NCBI GenBank assembly: GCA_000949895.1 | Contig: JWIT01000008.1 | Coordinates: forward strand, 121,966-185,965 | Length of the DNA stretch: 64,000 nucleotides | DNA from: Agrobacterium arsenijevicii | Lineage (GTDB): Bacteria > Pseudomonadota > Alphaproteobacteria > Rhizobiales > Rhizobiaceae | Direction: 5' to 3' | Shown here: positions 10,013 through 18,228 of the stretch, piece by piece | Numbering within the stretch: the first letter of the stretch is position 1 | Layout: every line of letters begins with the position of its first letter | The notes under the pieces: model-generated | Told to the model about the DNA's origin: nothing | Seen by the model: the letters and a program-made list of their open reading frames with translations, nothing else | Databases searched by the model: none | Translations under genes and position numbers: made by a program

Positions 10013-10043
10013 GCGAGGGCACACCATGGCGGTGTGCCCTCGC
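10013..10043 (-). terminator. Hairpin after the alkaline phosphatase gene
   Basis: GCGAGGGCACACC at 10013-10025 and GGTGTGCCCTCGC at 10031-10043 form a perfect 13-bp stem with a 5-base loop, 12 bases past the phosphatase stop. The following minus-strand bases (ATTACTT) give only a weak T-run. It should end or attenuate the phosphatase transcript before the DUF3299-like gene. Confidence 0.7.
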
Positions 10044-10055
10044 CGCGTTCAGATA

Positions 10056-11810
10056 TTAGTTGGTCTGCTTGGCGCCAAGAGCGAAAGCTTCGGCGAGACC
10101 CTTGTAGACGTCACTCTGTTCCATGTAGCCACGGAAGCCTTCGGCACCGGGGCCTTCGGCCTGCAGAACGACGTCATCAACCGCGTGTACACCGCTATCC
10201 GAGCTTTTCGGAATGATGCCGGGAACGAACACAGCGCCGGGAACATCCTTGTACTGTTCGTTGGCGATGTATTCCTTCTTTTCGTTCTGGACAGCCGGTG
10301 CAAACGGGCCATCGAGCTTCGGACGGAAGGTTTCGTAGTGATCCGGACCGTTATTGGCGTTCAGGAACAGGCGACGCGAGACGTCGACCTTGTCCGGATA
10401 ACCATCGCCGTCCTTGTCTTCGTAGTTCGGGAAGCCGGCCTCGGCATAGGTGCCGACCTTTTCGCGCATTTCCGTGCCCGGCTTGTCGTCATCGACGGTG
10501 CCGATGATGGAAACGCCGTGCGTATGGTCGCCGGTAACGATGATCAGCGTGTCGGGGTTCTTCGCTGCGAATTCGCGGGCGACACCGATGGCCTTGTCGA
10601 ATTCGATCGTGTCGATAACGGCACGATCCCAGTCGAGCGGATGGGACATCTTGTCGACGTTTGCAGCTTCAACCATCAGGAAGAAGCCTTCCGGGTTCTT
10701 CGACAGCTCGTTGATGGCAACCTTGGTCATGTCGACGAGGCCCGGCTGGTCCGGGAACTTGGCCGTGGTGCCTTTCTTCAGGAACTCGCGGTCGAGCGCG
10801 GTGTCCATGTTGCCGGTGTGGAACAGGCCGAGGATCTTGCCGGTGTTGGTGCCGGCAGCCGTGGCGAGTTCCGTTTTGCTGGTCGCCAGCGTGTAACCAG
10901 CTTCCTTGAACAGGGCGATATAGTCCTTGTCGTCCTTGCGCTTGGAACCGGCCGTGGCTTGCGGCAGGAAGTAAGCGGAACCGCCGCCGAGGACGACATC
11001 CGGCTTCACATCGAACAGCATGCCATTAATGTCGGCCTTGTCGCCACGCTTGCGGGTATGGGCAACGACGGCAGCCGGCGTTGCATCCTGCAATTCGGCG
11101 GTCGAGATGATGCCGATCGACTTCTTGGTCTGGCGGCGCAGGGCTTCCGCGATCGTTTCGACCTTCGGATCGTCGAGCGAGGCCGGGGTGCGGTCGGCAT
11201 AAACGCCGATGGCGTTCACGGCGGTCTTGTGACCGGTCATGTAGGCCGACATGGTGTTGGCGCTATCGGTAGCGACGGCGTCGGTGGCGGAGGTGCCGAT
11301 GAAGGCGACCGGCGGCACGTCGTCCATGTTGAGGCGGCCGTTAGCCTTGCCCTCGGTCATGCCCTTGGACATGATACGGGCAGCGGTGCGGTGGGCAACG
11401 GACAGGCCATCGGCAATCAGGAAGATGACGTTCTTGGCCTTCGCCTGGGCAGGCGTACCATAAACGGTCCAGTTGACATTCTTGGTTTCAGAACCAGCCG
11501 AAACTTCGACCTTGTAGTCACCGGCGTTGGCGAGCGTGACGCCACGCAGGATGACGGCAGAACCAAGAACCTTGTCCTTGTTCTTTTCTTCTGCAACGAA
11601 CTCGGCGTCCTTGCCGAGAGCGGCCTTGTAGTCCTGACCATTGATGGTGATCTTGACGTCTTCCGGCTTTACGACGGAAGCGAATTCGACTTTGAAATCA
11701 AAAGGCGAACCCGTAAGGATCGTAGCACGATCAAGCGGATAAACCTCGGCGGCCTGAGCGGCGGCGGTAAGAATGGTCGTGGCGACCAGAGTGGCAACAA
11801 TTTTGCGCAT
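10056..11810 (-). CDS. Periplasmic alkaline phosphatase
   Basis: Exported phosphomonoesterase of 584 aa that releases phosphate from organic esters. A Sec signal peptide ends near AAAQA-AEVYP. Residues of about 22-118 look like an extra beta-rich domain before the catalytic part. The phosphatase core starts at NVIFLIADG (metal Asp), has the phosphorylated Ser in ATDSANTMSAY, metal-ligand motifs VEAANVDKMSH and VTGDHTHG, and matches PhoA-family order. It is longer than Escherichia coli PhoA (about 470 aa) because of the N-terminal domain. A PHO box upstream indicates induction by phosphate limitation. Confidence 0.93.
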   Translation of the reverse strand: MRKIVATLVATTILTAAAQAAEVYPLDRATILTGSPFDFKVEFASVVKPEDVKITINGQDYKAALGKDAEFVAEEKNKDKVLGSAVILRGVTLANAGDYKVEVSAGSETKNVNWTVYGTPAQAKAKNVIFLIADGLSVAHRTAARIMSKGMTEGKANGRLNMDDVPPVAFIGTSATDAVATDSANTMSAYMTGHKTAVNAIGVYADRTPASLDDPKVETIAEALRRQTKKSIGIISTAELQDATPAAVVAHTRKRGDKADINGMLFDVKPDVVLGGGSAYFLPQATAGSKRKDDKDYIALFKEAGYTLATSKTELATAAGTNTGKILGLFHTGNMDTALDREFLKKGTTAKFPDQPGLVDMTKVAINELSKNPEGFFLMVEAANVDKMSHPLDWDRAVIDTIEFDKAIGVAREFAAKNPDTLIIVTGDHTHGVSIIGTVDDDKPGTEMREKVGTYAEAGFPNYEDKDGDGYPDKVDVSRRLFLNANNGPDHYETFRPKLDGPFAPAVQNEKKEYIANEQYKDVPGAVFVPGIIPKSSDSGVHAVDDVVLQAEGPGAEGFRGYMEQSDVYKGLAEAFALGAKQTN

Positions 11811-11862
11811 ATTCCCCTCTCTCGAGATATGTGAAAACTACAACCTCTCCTAGACCCGCCAT

Positions 11863-11880
11863 GTGACAGTCGCATGACTT
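11863..11880 (-). promoter_or_regulatory. PHO box upstream of the alkaline phosphatase gene
   Basis: On the minus strand the site reads AAGTCAT-GCGA-CTGTCAC. These are two 7-base half-sites spaced by four bases, giving the 11-base period of PhoB operators (consensus CTGTCAT repeats). The second half matches 6 of 7 and the first 5 of 7. It lies about 53 bases upstream of the phosphatase ATG, a suitable activator position. Confidence 0.75.
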
Positions 11881-11945
11881 CCAGGCTGCAATATATTAGG
11901 AAGCGGGCGCCAACAGGAAACCTGCTTCGCCTGACAATACCCGGA

Positions 11946-12539
11946 TCAGTCTTTTTTGATCCGCAATCCTTCCAGAAAGGTTCGGAAACTCTCGACGGCT
12001 CGTTTCGAGGTCGTTTCGGGATCGTCGGAATTCGCGATCCACTGGGCTGCACTGCTGCTTGCCGCATTGACGAAACGGGCACATGCCTCCGGATCAATGT
12101 TGACGATAGTGCCCTCTTGCTTAAGCGCATCAAGGCTTCGCGCGACAGCCGAGATACAGCCATTGGCATTTGGCCAGCGGGAAGGGTCGCCGAGAGCGGC
12201 CGGTCCGTCGCGAAACATGATACGCTGGATTTCCGGCTCCAGAGCCATGAGGATATAACCGACGTTCTCTTCGACGAAACCCTCCCACCGCGTCGCAGCC
12301 CTTGATGAGATGTCACAGAGCCTTTTCGTCATCTCCGTGTCAATCTCACCCACAACCGCCGAGAGCAGGCCCTTTTTGTCGCCAAAGTGGTGATAGAGCG
12401 CGCCGCGGGTCAGCCCCGCCTCGGCGGTGAAGTCGTCCATCGACGCTTCGGCATAACCGATGCTGCCAAATGCCTTGCGGCCGGCGACCAAAAGCTTCGC
12501 CCGCGTCTCGGCAATCATTTCACTGCGGGGTTTGCGCAT
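11946..12539 (-). CDS. TetR family transcriptional repressor
   Basis: Repressor of 197 aa. The N-terminal helix-turn-helix is clear (AEAGLTRGALYHHFGDKKGL), and the C-terminal ligand domain contains AARFVNAAS-like helices ending in a charged tail. AAGGAG precedes the ATG. It is divergent from the MFS transporter gene and the shared 121-base gap holds three related palindromes overlapping both promoters, so it most likely represses the transporter and itself. The inducer is unknown; such pairs usually respond to a toxic compound or antibiotic exported by the MFS protein. Confidence 0.93.
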   Translation of the reverse strand: MRKPRSEMIAETRAKLLVAGRKAFGSIGYAEASMDDFTAEAGLTRGALYHHFGDKKGLLSAVVGEIDTEMTKRLCDISSRAATRWEGFVEENVGYILMALEPEIQRIMFRDGPAALGDPSRWPNANGCISAVARSLDALKQEGTIVNIDPEACARFVNAASSSAAQWIANSDDPETTSKRAVESFRTFLEGLRIKKD

Positions 12540-12555
12540 TTTTTCTCCTTATTTT

Positions 12556-12571
12556 GCATACGCAGCGTATA
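12556..12571. promoter_or_regulatory. TetR operator O1
   Basis: The palindrome ATACGC-A-GCGTAT (12558-12570) overlaps the -10 element of the tetR-side promoter, so binding here should shut off the regulator's own transcription. Confidence 0.75.
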
Positions 12572-12597
12572 TTAGTTGACATACGCCGCGTATGCAA
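12569..12597 (-). promoter_or_regulatory. Promoter of the TetR gene
   Basis: On the minus strand, TTGCAT (12592-12597) and TAATAT (12569-12574) are separated by 17 bases. This is a good sigma-70 type pair that ends about 30 bases before the tetR ATG and overlaps operators O1 and O2. Confidence 0.7.
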
Positions 12598-12604
12598 TTA
12601 TCTC
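12576..12604 (+). promoter_or_regulatory. Promoter of the MFS transporter gene
   Basis: TTGACA at 12576-12581 and TATCTC at 12599-12604 are separated by 17 bases. Operator O2 fills the spacer and O3 follows immediately downstream, an arrangement expected for tight repression. Confidence 0.65.
12580..12594. promoter_or_regulatory. TetR operator O2
   Basis: The perfect palindrome CATACGC-C-GCGTATG lies in the spacer of the MFS-side promoter and overlaps the -35 of the tetR-side promoter. Its centre is 23 bases from O1 and 30 bases from O3. Confidence 0.8.
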
Positions 12605-12609
12605 ATTTG

Positions 12610-12624
12610 CATACGCCACGTATG
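12610..12624. promoter_or_regulatory. TetR operator O3
   Basis: CATACGC-C-ACGTATG differs from the O2 palindrome at one position. It lies just downstream of the MFS -10 element, where it would block initiation or clearance. Confidence 0.75.
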
Positions 12625-12660
12625 TGTGTGGTGGATACTCCCTAAACAAGGTGCATCCCG

Positions 12661-13887
12661 ATGTCCAATCCATATAGAGAAATTTTCCGGGCTCCAGGCG
12701 CCAAAGGCTTTTCCGCCGCAGGCTTCTTCGCCCGTCTTCCGATTGCTATGGCCCCCATCGGCATCGTCGCCATGCTTTCCCAGACCCATGGCGAATATTG
12801 GCTTGCCGGTGCCGTTTCGGCAACCTTCGCGCTGACCAATGCCGCCATTGCACCGCAGATTTCCCGATTGGTGGATCGCAAGGGCCAGAGCAGCGTCCTT
12901 ATCCCGGCCACCATCATATCGGTCATCGCCTTTGCAATCCTGATTATTGCCACCGACCAGAGGTGGCCTGCCTGGACGCTATTTCTTTCGGCCTTTCTCG
13001 CTGCCACCATGCCAAGTATTCCCGCCATGATGCGCGCCCGCTGGACGGAAATCTTCCGTGACCGGCCCGAGCTTAACACCGCCTTTGCCTTTGAATCCGC
13101 CGCTGACGAGCTTGTTTATATCGCAGGCGCTTCGCTTTCCGTCGGTCTTGCCGTCTCGCTCTTTCCGGAAGCGGGCATGATGATCAGCACCGCCTCGCTG
13201 GCGCTCGGCACTTTTGCCTTCCTCCTGCAACGCTCGACCGAACCCAAGGTGCGCCCGGTTGAAAGCGGCAGCCGGCAACATTCGGCGATCCGGCTGCGCC
13301 CGGTCCAGATCATCACACTCGCCTTGATCTTCGTCGGCTCGACCTTCGCCACGGCCGAGGTAAGCGCCGTTGCCATCACCAAGCAACTAGGCCAGCCGGA
13401 AGCCGCCAGCCTCGTCATCGGTGTCTATGCTATCGGTTCGTTCGTCGTCGGCCTGCTTCTGGGTGCAATCAACCCCAAAATGCCGCTGCACCGTCAGTTG
13501 TTGATCGCCGTCAGCGTCCTTGCGCTGACCGCCCTGCCGCTCCTCTTTGCGACCACAACAGTTGCCCTGCTCGCCTTTGCCGTCTTCCTCAGCGGCGTTG
13601 CAATCTCTCCCATCTTCATCACCGCATTTGGCTTGATCGAGCGTCGCGTGCCGGAATCGATGCTGACGGAAGGCGTGACCTGGGTGATGACCGGCATCGG
13701 TATCGGCATGGCGCTCGGCGCCTTCATCTCCGGCTGGGTGGTCGATAATTTCGGCCCGAGCAATGGCTTCTGGGTATCGATTGTCGCTACCCTGTCGACA
13801 GTCACCATTATTAGCCTCGGTCAGCGCAGCCTCTCTGGCGAAACTAACCGCTCTGACACAGCGACCGTGGCACAGCCTGCCGAATAG
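12661..13887 (+). CDS. Major facilitator superfamily transporter
   Basis: Inner-membrane protein of 408 aa with about 12 hydrophobic segments, consistent with an MFS drug- or metabolite-proton antiporter. The loop between segments two and three has RLVDRKGQSS, resembling the MFS loop motif G-x-x-x-D-R-x-G-R-[RK]. The central loop is charged (RSTEPKVRPVESGS). The C-terminal half includes GVAISPIFITAFGLIE and ends in a polar tail. Regulation by the divergent TetR and three operators suggests export of a toxic compound. The substrate is unknown. Confidence 0.88.
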   Translation: MSNPYREIFRAPGAKGFSAAGFFARLPIAMAPIGIVAMLSQTHGEYWLAGAVSATFALTNAAIAPQISRLVDRKGQSSVLIPATIISVIAFAILIIATDQRWPAWTLFLSAFLAATMPSIPAMMRARWTEIFRDRPELNTAFAFESAADELVYIAGASLSVGLAVSLFPEAGMMISTASLALGTFAFLLQRSTEPKVRPVESGSRQHSAIRLRPVQIITLALIFVGSTFATAEVSAVAITKQLGQPEAASLVIGVYAIGSFVVGLLLGAINPKMPLHRQLLIAVSVLALTALPLLFATTTVALLAFAVFLSGVAISPIFITAFGLIERRVPESMLTEGVTWVMTGIGIGMALGAFISGWVVDNFGPSNGFWVSIVATLSTVTIISLGQRSLSGETNRSDTATVAQPAE

Positions 13888-13898
13888 AACACAAGAGC

Positions 13899-13924
13899 AT
13901 GAAGCGCGCCACGGCGCGCTTCAT
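13899..13924. terminator. Bidirectional hairpin between MFS gene and MalK-type ATPase gene
   Basis: ATGAAGCGCGCC at 13899-13910 and GGCGCGCTTCAT at 13913-13924 are exact complements, giving a very stable hairpin with a tight loop. It lies in the 54-base gap between convergent genes. There is no clear T-run on either side. Confidence 0.6.
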
Positions 13925-13941
13925 GGCATGCCCGATCAATA

Positions 13942-15021
13942 CTATAGCCGAAGCTGCGTCTCGGAATCGAAAAGGCTGATGCTGGCGGGATCGACAGAGA
14001 AAACAACCGGCTCTCCCCTTTTTCCACCAAAACGCGGTTCCACACGGGCAATCACGGTCTGGCCGCCGATGATAACGGTCAGCATGGTGTCGGCTCCGGT
14101 CGGCTCAACCACGTCGATGGTGCCGTTGAACGCGCCACTTGCCTGCCCGTGCACAACTTTGAATTCCTCCGGGCGGACACCAAGAATGACGTCCCGTTCG
14201 GCCAATCCGGCATCGATCGACGCCAGATCCAGGTCCAGCGTCACGCCCTCTGCCCTGAACTGCCAACCGGCCCCGCTCCTCACCACGCGACCGCTGAGGA
14301 AATTCATGGCCGGGGATCCAATGAAACCGGCAACGAACATGTTGGCTGGGCGCTCGTAGATCGTCCGCGGATCGGCCAGTTGCTGAATATACCCGCCCTT
14401 CATGACGGCGACCTTGGTGGCAAGCGTCATGGCCTCTATCTGGTCGTGGGTGACGTAGACGGTGCTTGTGCCGAGCCGCTCGTGAAGCCGCTTGATCTCG
14501 GTTCTCATCTCTACCCGGAGCTTGGCATCGAGGTTCGACAAGGGTTCGTCGAACAGAAACAGGTCTGGATCACGAACGATTGCCCGTCCCATCGCCACAC
14601 GCTGCCGTTGGCCGCCGGAAAGGTTTGCCGGCTTGCGGTCAAGCAGATGTGTGATCTGCAGCATGTCCGCCGCCCGCGCCACGGCCTCACGCCGCTGTTC
14701 GGCGGCAACGCTGCGCATCTCCAGACCGAAGCCGATATTCCGTTCCACCGACATCGTCGGATAAAGCGCATAGGACTGGAAGACCATCGCGATATTGCGG
14801 TCCTTCGGCGACAGGGCTGACACCGAACGGCCACCGATGGCGATGTCGCCGCTGGAGGTATCATCAAGCCCGGCGATGATGTTGAGCAGGGTGGATTTAC
14901 CGCAGCCCGATGGGCCGAGCAGCACCAGGAAACCGCCATCCTCCAGCTCGATATCGATGCCGTGGAGGACATCAAGCGCACCGTAGGACTTGCGGACGTT
15001 GGTAAGGGAAAGCGTAGCCAT
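13942..15021 (-). CDS. Carbohydrate ABC transporter ATPase (MalK/UgpC type)
   Basis: ATPase of 359 aa that energises a CUT1-type sugar importer. Walker A is GPSGCGKST, the signature NLSGGQRQRV, Walker B LFDEPLSNLDAKLR and the switch His is in YVTHDQIEAM. The C-terminal third is the regulatory TOBE/OB part, including ILGVRPEEF. AGGAGA precedes the ATG. It is the last gene of the binding protein-permease-permease-ATPase operon. The substrate is probably a sugar acid or oligosaccharide related to the divergent enolase-superfamily enzyme. Confidence 0.94.
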   Translation of the reverse strand: MATLSLTNVRKSYGALDVLHGIDIELEDGGFLVLLGPSGCGKSTLLNIIAGLDDTSSGDIAIGGRSVSALSPKDRNIAMVFQSYALYPTMSVERNIGFGLEMRSVAAEQRREAVARAADMLQITHLLDRKPANLSGGQRQRVAMGRAIVRDPDLFLFDEPLSNLDAKLRVEMRTEIKRLHERLGTSTVYVTHDQIEAMTLATKVAVMKGGYIQQLADPRTIYERPANMFVAGFIGSPAMNFLSGRVVRSGAGWQFRAEGVTLDLDLASIDAGLAERDVILGVRPEEFKVVHGQASGAFNGTIDVVEPTGADTMLTVIIGGQTVIARVEPRFGGKRGEPVVFSVDPASISLFDSETQLRL

Positions 15022-15036
15022 CAGATATTGTCTCCT

Positions 15037-15882
15037 TTAGCCTTTGACGGCGCCCGCGGTCAGCCCCTGAACCATCGCCCGCTGGACGATCGCAAAGAGC
15101 AACATGACGGGTAGAATGCTGAGGATGCCGCCGGCGGCCAGAACACCCCACGGAAGCTGAAACTCACCGACCATCAACTGAAGCCCGACAGGCCAGGTAC
15201 GGGAGCCTTGCCCCGTTGTCAGCATGAGCGCGAAAATGAACTCGTTCCACGCCGCAATGGCAATGAAGACCGAACTTGCCACGAGGCCGTTCCTCGCCAG
15301 CGGCAGGACGATGCGAACCATGGCGCCGAGACGTGTCGAGCCATCGATGCGCGCGGCACTTTCCAGCTCCTTGGGCGCGGCATCGAAGAAGCCCTTGAGC
15401 ATCCAGACGAAAAGCGGCAGCAGGAAGCTGGTATAGGCGAGTGCAAGCCCAAACCGGCTGTCCACCAGCCCCACACTCCGCATCATCACGTAAAGCGGAA
15501 TGATCATCATCACCGCGGGGAACATGCGGATGAGCAGGTAACCCAGCATCAGACTGTTGCGGCCGCGAAAATTCATTCGTGCGAAGGCATATGCCGCCAA
15601 TGTGCCGGCGACCACGCAGATCGCAACGGTAACGGTCGTGACGACCAGACTGTTTGTGATCAACACCGGAAAGTTCGACTGGGTCCAGATTGCGACGTAA
15701 TTCTCGAAGGTGATGTGCCGTGGAATATACTGCATCTGCGCGGTGACGATGTCGGCCTCGGGTTTCAGCGAGGTTAAAAACATCCACGCCATCGGGCCGA
15801 TACAGAACACCCCTAGGGCGCAAAGTACGACATAGGTCAATATATCGGCTGCCAGCCGCCTGCTGCGATTGGTTCTAAACAT
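15037..15882 (-). CDS. Carbohydrate ABC transporter permease (MalG type)
   Basis: Inner-membrane permease of 281 aa with about six segments, in the MalG/UgpE family (BPD_transp_1). The ATPase-contact EAA loop is visible as ELESAARIDGSTRLGAMVRIVLP, here quoted only for its E-A-A...G...P pattern, and the C terminus ends in GLTAGAVKG, characteristic of MalG-type proteins. It starts three bases after the upstream permease stop and lies 15 bases before the ATPase gene. It works as a heterodimer with the permease at 15886. Confidence 0.93.
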   Translation of the reverse strand: MFRTNRSRRLAADILTYVVLCALGVFCIGPMAWMFLTSLKPEADIVTAQMQYIPRHITFENYVAIWTQSNFPVLITNSLVVTTVTVAICVVAGTLAAYAFARMNFRGRNSLMLGYLLIRMFPAVMMIIPLYVMMRSVGLVDSRFGLALAYTSFLLPLFVWMLKGFFDAAPKELESAARIDGSTRLGAMVRIVLPLARNGLVASSVFIAIAAWNEFIFALMLTTGQGSRTWPVGLQLMVGEFQLPWGVLAAGGILSILPVMLLFAIVQRAMVQGLTAGAVKG

Positions 15883-15885
15883 GGA

Positions 15886-16803
15886 TCATTCTTTCGTTAT
15901 GCGCGACAGGCGAATGTAGATGCTGGCGAAGACCATCAGGATGAAGAACATCACCACCGAGAGAGCGCCCGCGTAACCGAAATTGAAATCGCGGTACGCC
16001 GTCTGGAAAGCGTAAAGCGACAGCACCTGAGTGGCGTTTCCGGGTCCGCCGCCGGTCAGGACCAGCAGCAGGTCCGGCGAATTGACAAGGCTGATGACCC
16101 GCAGGATCACCGCAGCCGTGATCACGGTCTTGAGCATCGGCACCGTGATCAACCTGAACTTGGTGAAGGAACCGGCCCCATCGACTGCGGCGGCCTTGTA
16201 GAGATCTTCAGGGATACCCTTCAGCCCGGCAAGAAACAGCAGGGCGAAAAAGGGAAACCCGTGCCATGCTTCGACGAGGATCGTTGCCGCAAGCGCGGTG
16301 TTCGGGTCGGCAAACCATGCCTTGTAGGCGCTTAAAAGACCAATTCGCACGAGGATATCATTGATGACGCCGAGACGTGGATCGAGGAGCAGCGCCCACA
16401 TGTGCCCGGCAACGACATTCGGCAGGAAATAGGGCAGCAGGATCAGGACGCCGAACAGCTTCGTTCCCGGCAGATTCCGGTTGAGTGCGACGGCCGCTAT
16501 GAAACCGAGCGTCATCTCGATCGTAACGGCTGCGGTCACCCAGATCGCCGTGTTTTTGAGTGATATCCAGAACACCCGATCGGACATCATCGCGATATAA
16601 TGCTTCGCCCCGACCCAGCCGTTGAGGCCGGGCCTGGTAAGGCGCATTTCACGGGCGCTGATGACGAAGCCGTAGATTGTCGGATAGGCGACGACAAGCA
16701 GCAACAGAAGCAGGCTCGGCAGCAGCAGAAAATAGACCCAGTAACGGGTCTCGGAGAACGCCCCGAGGCGACTGAAAGGCTGGCGGCGCAGAAGAGATGT
16801 CAT
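15886..16803 (-). CDS. Carbohydrate ABC transporter permease (MalF/UgpA type)
   Basis: Inner-membrane permease of 305 aa with about six segments. The first is the long hydrophobic stretch after TRYWVYF. The EAA loop is DLYKAAAVDGAGSFTKFR, and PDLLLVLTGGGPGNAT is a family hallmark. The start is uncertain: the ATG at 16803 has no good ribosome site, while an in-frame GTG at 16845 follows CGGGGT and would add 14 basic residues. Partner of the permease at 15037 and the binding protein at 16874. Confidence 0.9.
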   Translation of the reverse strand: MTSLLRRQPFSRLGAFSETRYWVYFLLLPSLLLLLLVVAYPTIYGFVISAREMRLTRPGLNGWVGAKHYIAMMSDRVFWISLKNTAIWVTAAVTIEMTLGFIAAVALNRNLPGTKLFGVLILLPYFLPNVVAGHMWALLLDPRLGVINDILVRIGLLSAYKAWFADPNTALAATILVEAWHGFPFFALLFLAGLKGIPEDLYKAAAVDGAGSFTKFRLITVPMLKTVITAAVILRVISLVNSPDLLLVLTGGGPGNATQVLSLYAFQTAYRDFNFGYAGALSVVMFFILMVFASIYIRLSRITKE

Positions 16804-16873
16804 TGAAATTCGGCGATATCGCCGTCCCTGCTTGAGACGCGACACCCCGGCGGAGCATCGCGTCTAAAAGAGA

Positions 16874-18112
16874 TTAGCGAAGAGCGGCTTCGAGGCCTTC
16901 GATCATGCGATCCACGGCCTGTTCCGGCGTCAACTGGCCGGTCAAGACCGACTGAAACGTCGGGTTGACAACGTTTTCCGACCAGCCTGCGGCACCAACG
17001 AAGCTGTTTGGCAGCCGCCCGAACTCCAATGTTTCGGTTGCCGCGTTGTAGATCGGGTTTGACGTGATCCGTTCGTCCTTGAGCGCGGCGGTCGAAGCCG
17101 GGAAATAACCCGTCGCTTCAAGAAGCGCGATGGCCGCATCGGTTTCACCCCAGAAGCTGATCCACTTCCACGCGGCTTCGACATTGTCGTCCTTGAAGAT
17201 GCCATTGCCGGCATAGGCAACGCGGGCAATGTGCGCTTTGGGTCCCGCCGGCATCGGTGCCGTGGCGAATTGTACGCCGGGTTTGAGCGCCGCCGAAATT
17301 TCGATGAGCGAGCCGGTATGATGCCAGATCATTGCCGTCTGGCCGGTGCGGAAACCCTCCATGATCTGGCGGTAGCTGTCGTTCGGCGCGCTGGGCGGCG
17401 CGACTTTTTCCTTACGGAACAGGTCGGCGTAGAAGGTGATTGCCTCGATGGCAGCCGGCTTGTCGATTGCCGCCTGCCCGTCCTTGACGAGTGGCGAACC
17501 AAAGGCCTCCATGACGTCGATGACGTATTTGAAAGCACCCGCACCACCGCGCATACCAAATGCGTAACGGTTCTTGGCGGGGTCCGTCAGCTTCCGGCAG
17601 GCGGTCAAAAACTCTTCGAAGGTCTTGGGAGGACCGGACAGCCCGGCTTCCTCGAAATAGTCTTTTCGATAATACATCCAGTCGACGAAGGCATATGCGG
17701 GCACGGCGTAAATGGCACCGTCATGCGACATCCCGGCCCAGCGGCCTTCGGGCAGATTGGCCTTGCCACTCCACTTGCTGACGCGCTCGCTGATATCGAC
17801 AAGCGCACCCATTGCCGTCAGGTCCGCAAAGCGCTCGGCAATCACCATGCCGGTATCGGGCCGGCCGCCGGCAACCACCGCCGACGAGACCTTCGCCATA
17901 TATTCCGAGTTCGGAATGCTTTCCTGCGTCACCGCGATATCAGGGTTCGCCGCTGCAAAAAGCTGGATGATCTTGGCCAGTCCCGCCATCTCCGACTGAC
18001 TGGCGAAATGGTGCCAGTAGTTGATTGCGGTGGCGGCATTGGCACTTCGCAGGCTCGCAGCCAGCGTTAACGCCGCTGTCGCGGCCAGAAATTCACGTTT
18101 ACTCAGATGCAT
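16874..18112 (-). CDS. Extracellular sugar-binding protein (MalE/UgpB type, CUT1)
   Basis: Periplasmic binding protein of 412 aa (SBP_bac_1). The N terminus KREFLAATAALTLAASL resembles a twin-arginine-like signal with Lys-Arg in place of Arg-Arg. The mature protein starts near ATAINYWHHF, the usual first strand of this family, followed by ITVTQ-type strands and a C-terminal lobe with AWKWISFWGE. GGGAGG precedes the ATG. It is the first importer gene after the GntR gene, and a GntR-type palindrome lies in its leader. It probably binds a sugar or sugar acid destined for the divergent enolase-superfamily enzyme. Confidence 0.92.
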   Translation of the reverse strand: MHLSKREFLAATAALTLAASLRSANAATAINYWHHFASQSEMAGLAKIIQLFAAANPDIAVTQESIPNSEYMAKVSSAVVAGGRPDTGMVIAERFADLTAMGALVDISERVSKWSGKANLPEGRWAGMSHDGAIYAVPAYAFVDWMYYRKDYFEEAGLSGPPKTFEEFLTACRKLTDPAKNRYAFGMRGGAGAFKYVIDVMEAFGSPLVKDGQAAIDKPAAIEAITFYADLFRKEKVAPPSAPNDSYRQIMEGFRTGQTAMIWHHTGSLIEISAALKPGVQFATAPMPAGPKAHIARVAYAGNGIFKDDNVEAAWKWISFWGETDAAIALLEATGYFPASTAALKDERITSNPIYNAATETLEFGRLPNSFVGAAGWSENVVNPTFQSVLTGQLTPEQAVDRMIEGLEAALR

Positions 18113-18144
18113 CGACTATCCTCCCAAGATATCAGATTATCATA

Positions 18145-18156
18145 CTGATCTATCAG
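18145..18156. promoter_or_regulatory. GntR operator in the importer leader
   Basis: CTGATCTATCAG has perfect arms (CTGAT and ATCAG). It is the exact complement of the site at 18948-18959 in the other control region of this module. It lies 33 bases upstream of the binding-protein ATG. Confidence 0.75.
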
Positions 18157-18228
18157 TGTGAGGTAACATCATTTCCTGAGCGCCGCAATATCCCACCTCG
18201 ACAAGCCCGCAAAATTAATCGGCTCGCC

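Noticed and set aside
9996-11834. A 612-codon open frame on the plus strand opposite the alkaline phosphatase
   Set aside because: It is antisense to a well-supported gene, has no known domain, and long mirror frames are expected from GC-rich codon bias.
12556-12624. The three CATACGC repeats as a CRISPR-like or REP array
   Set aside because: Only three short palindromes at unequal spacing, exactly over two promoters; operators explain them better.
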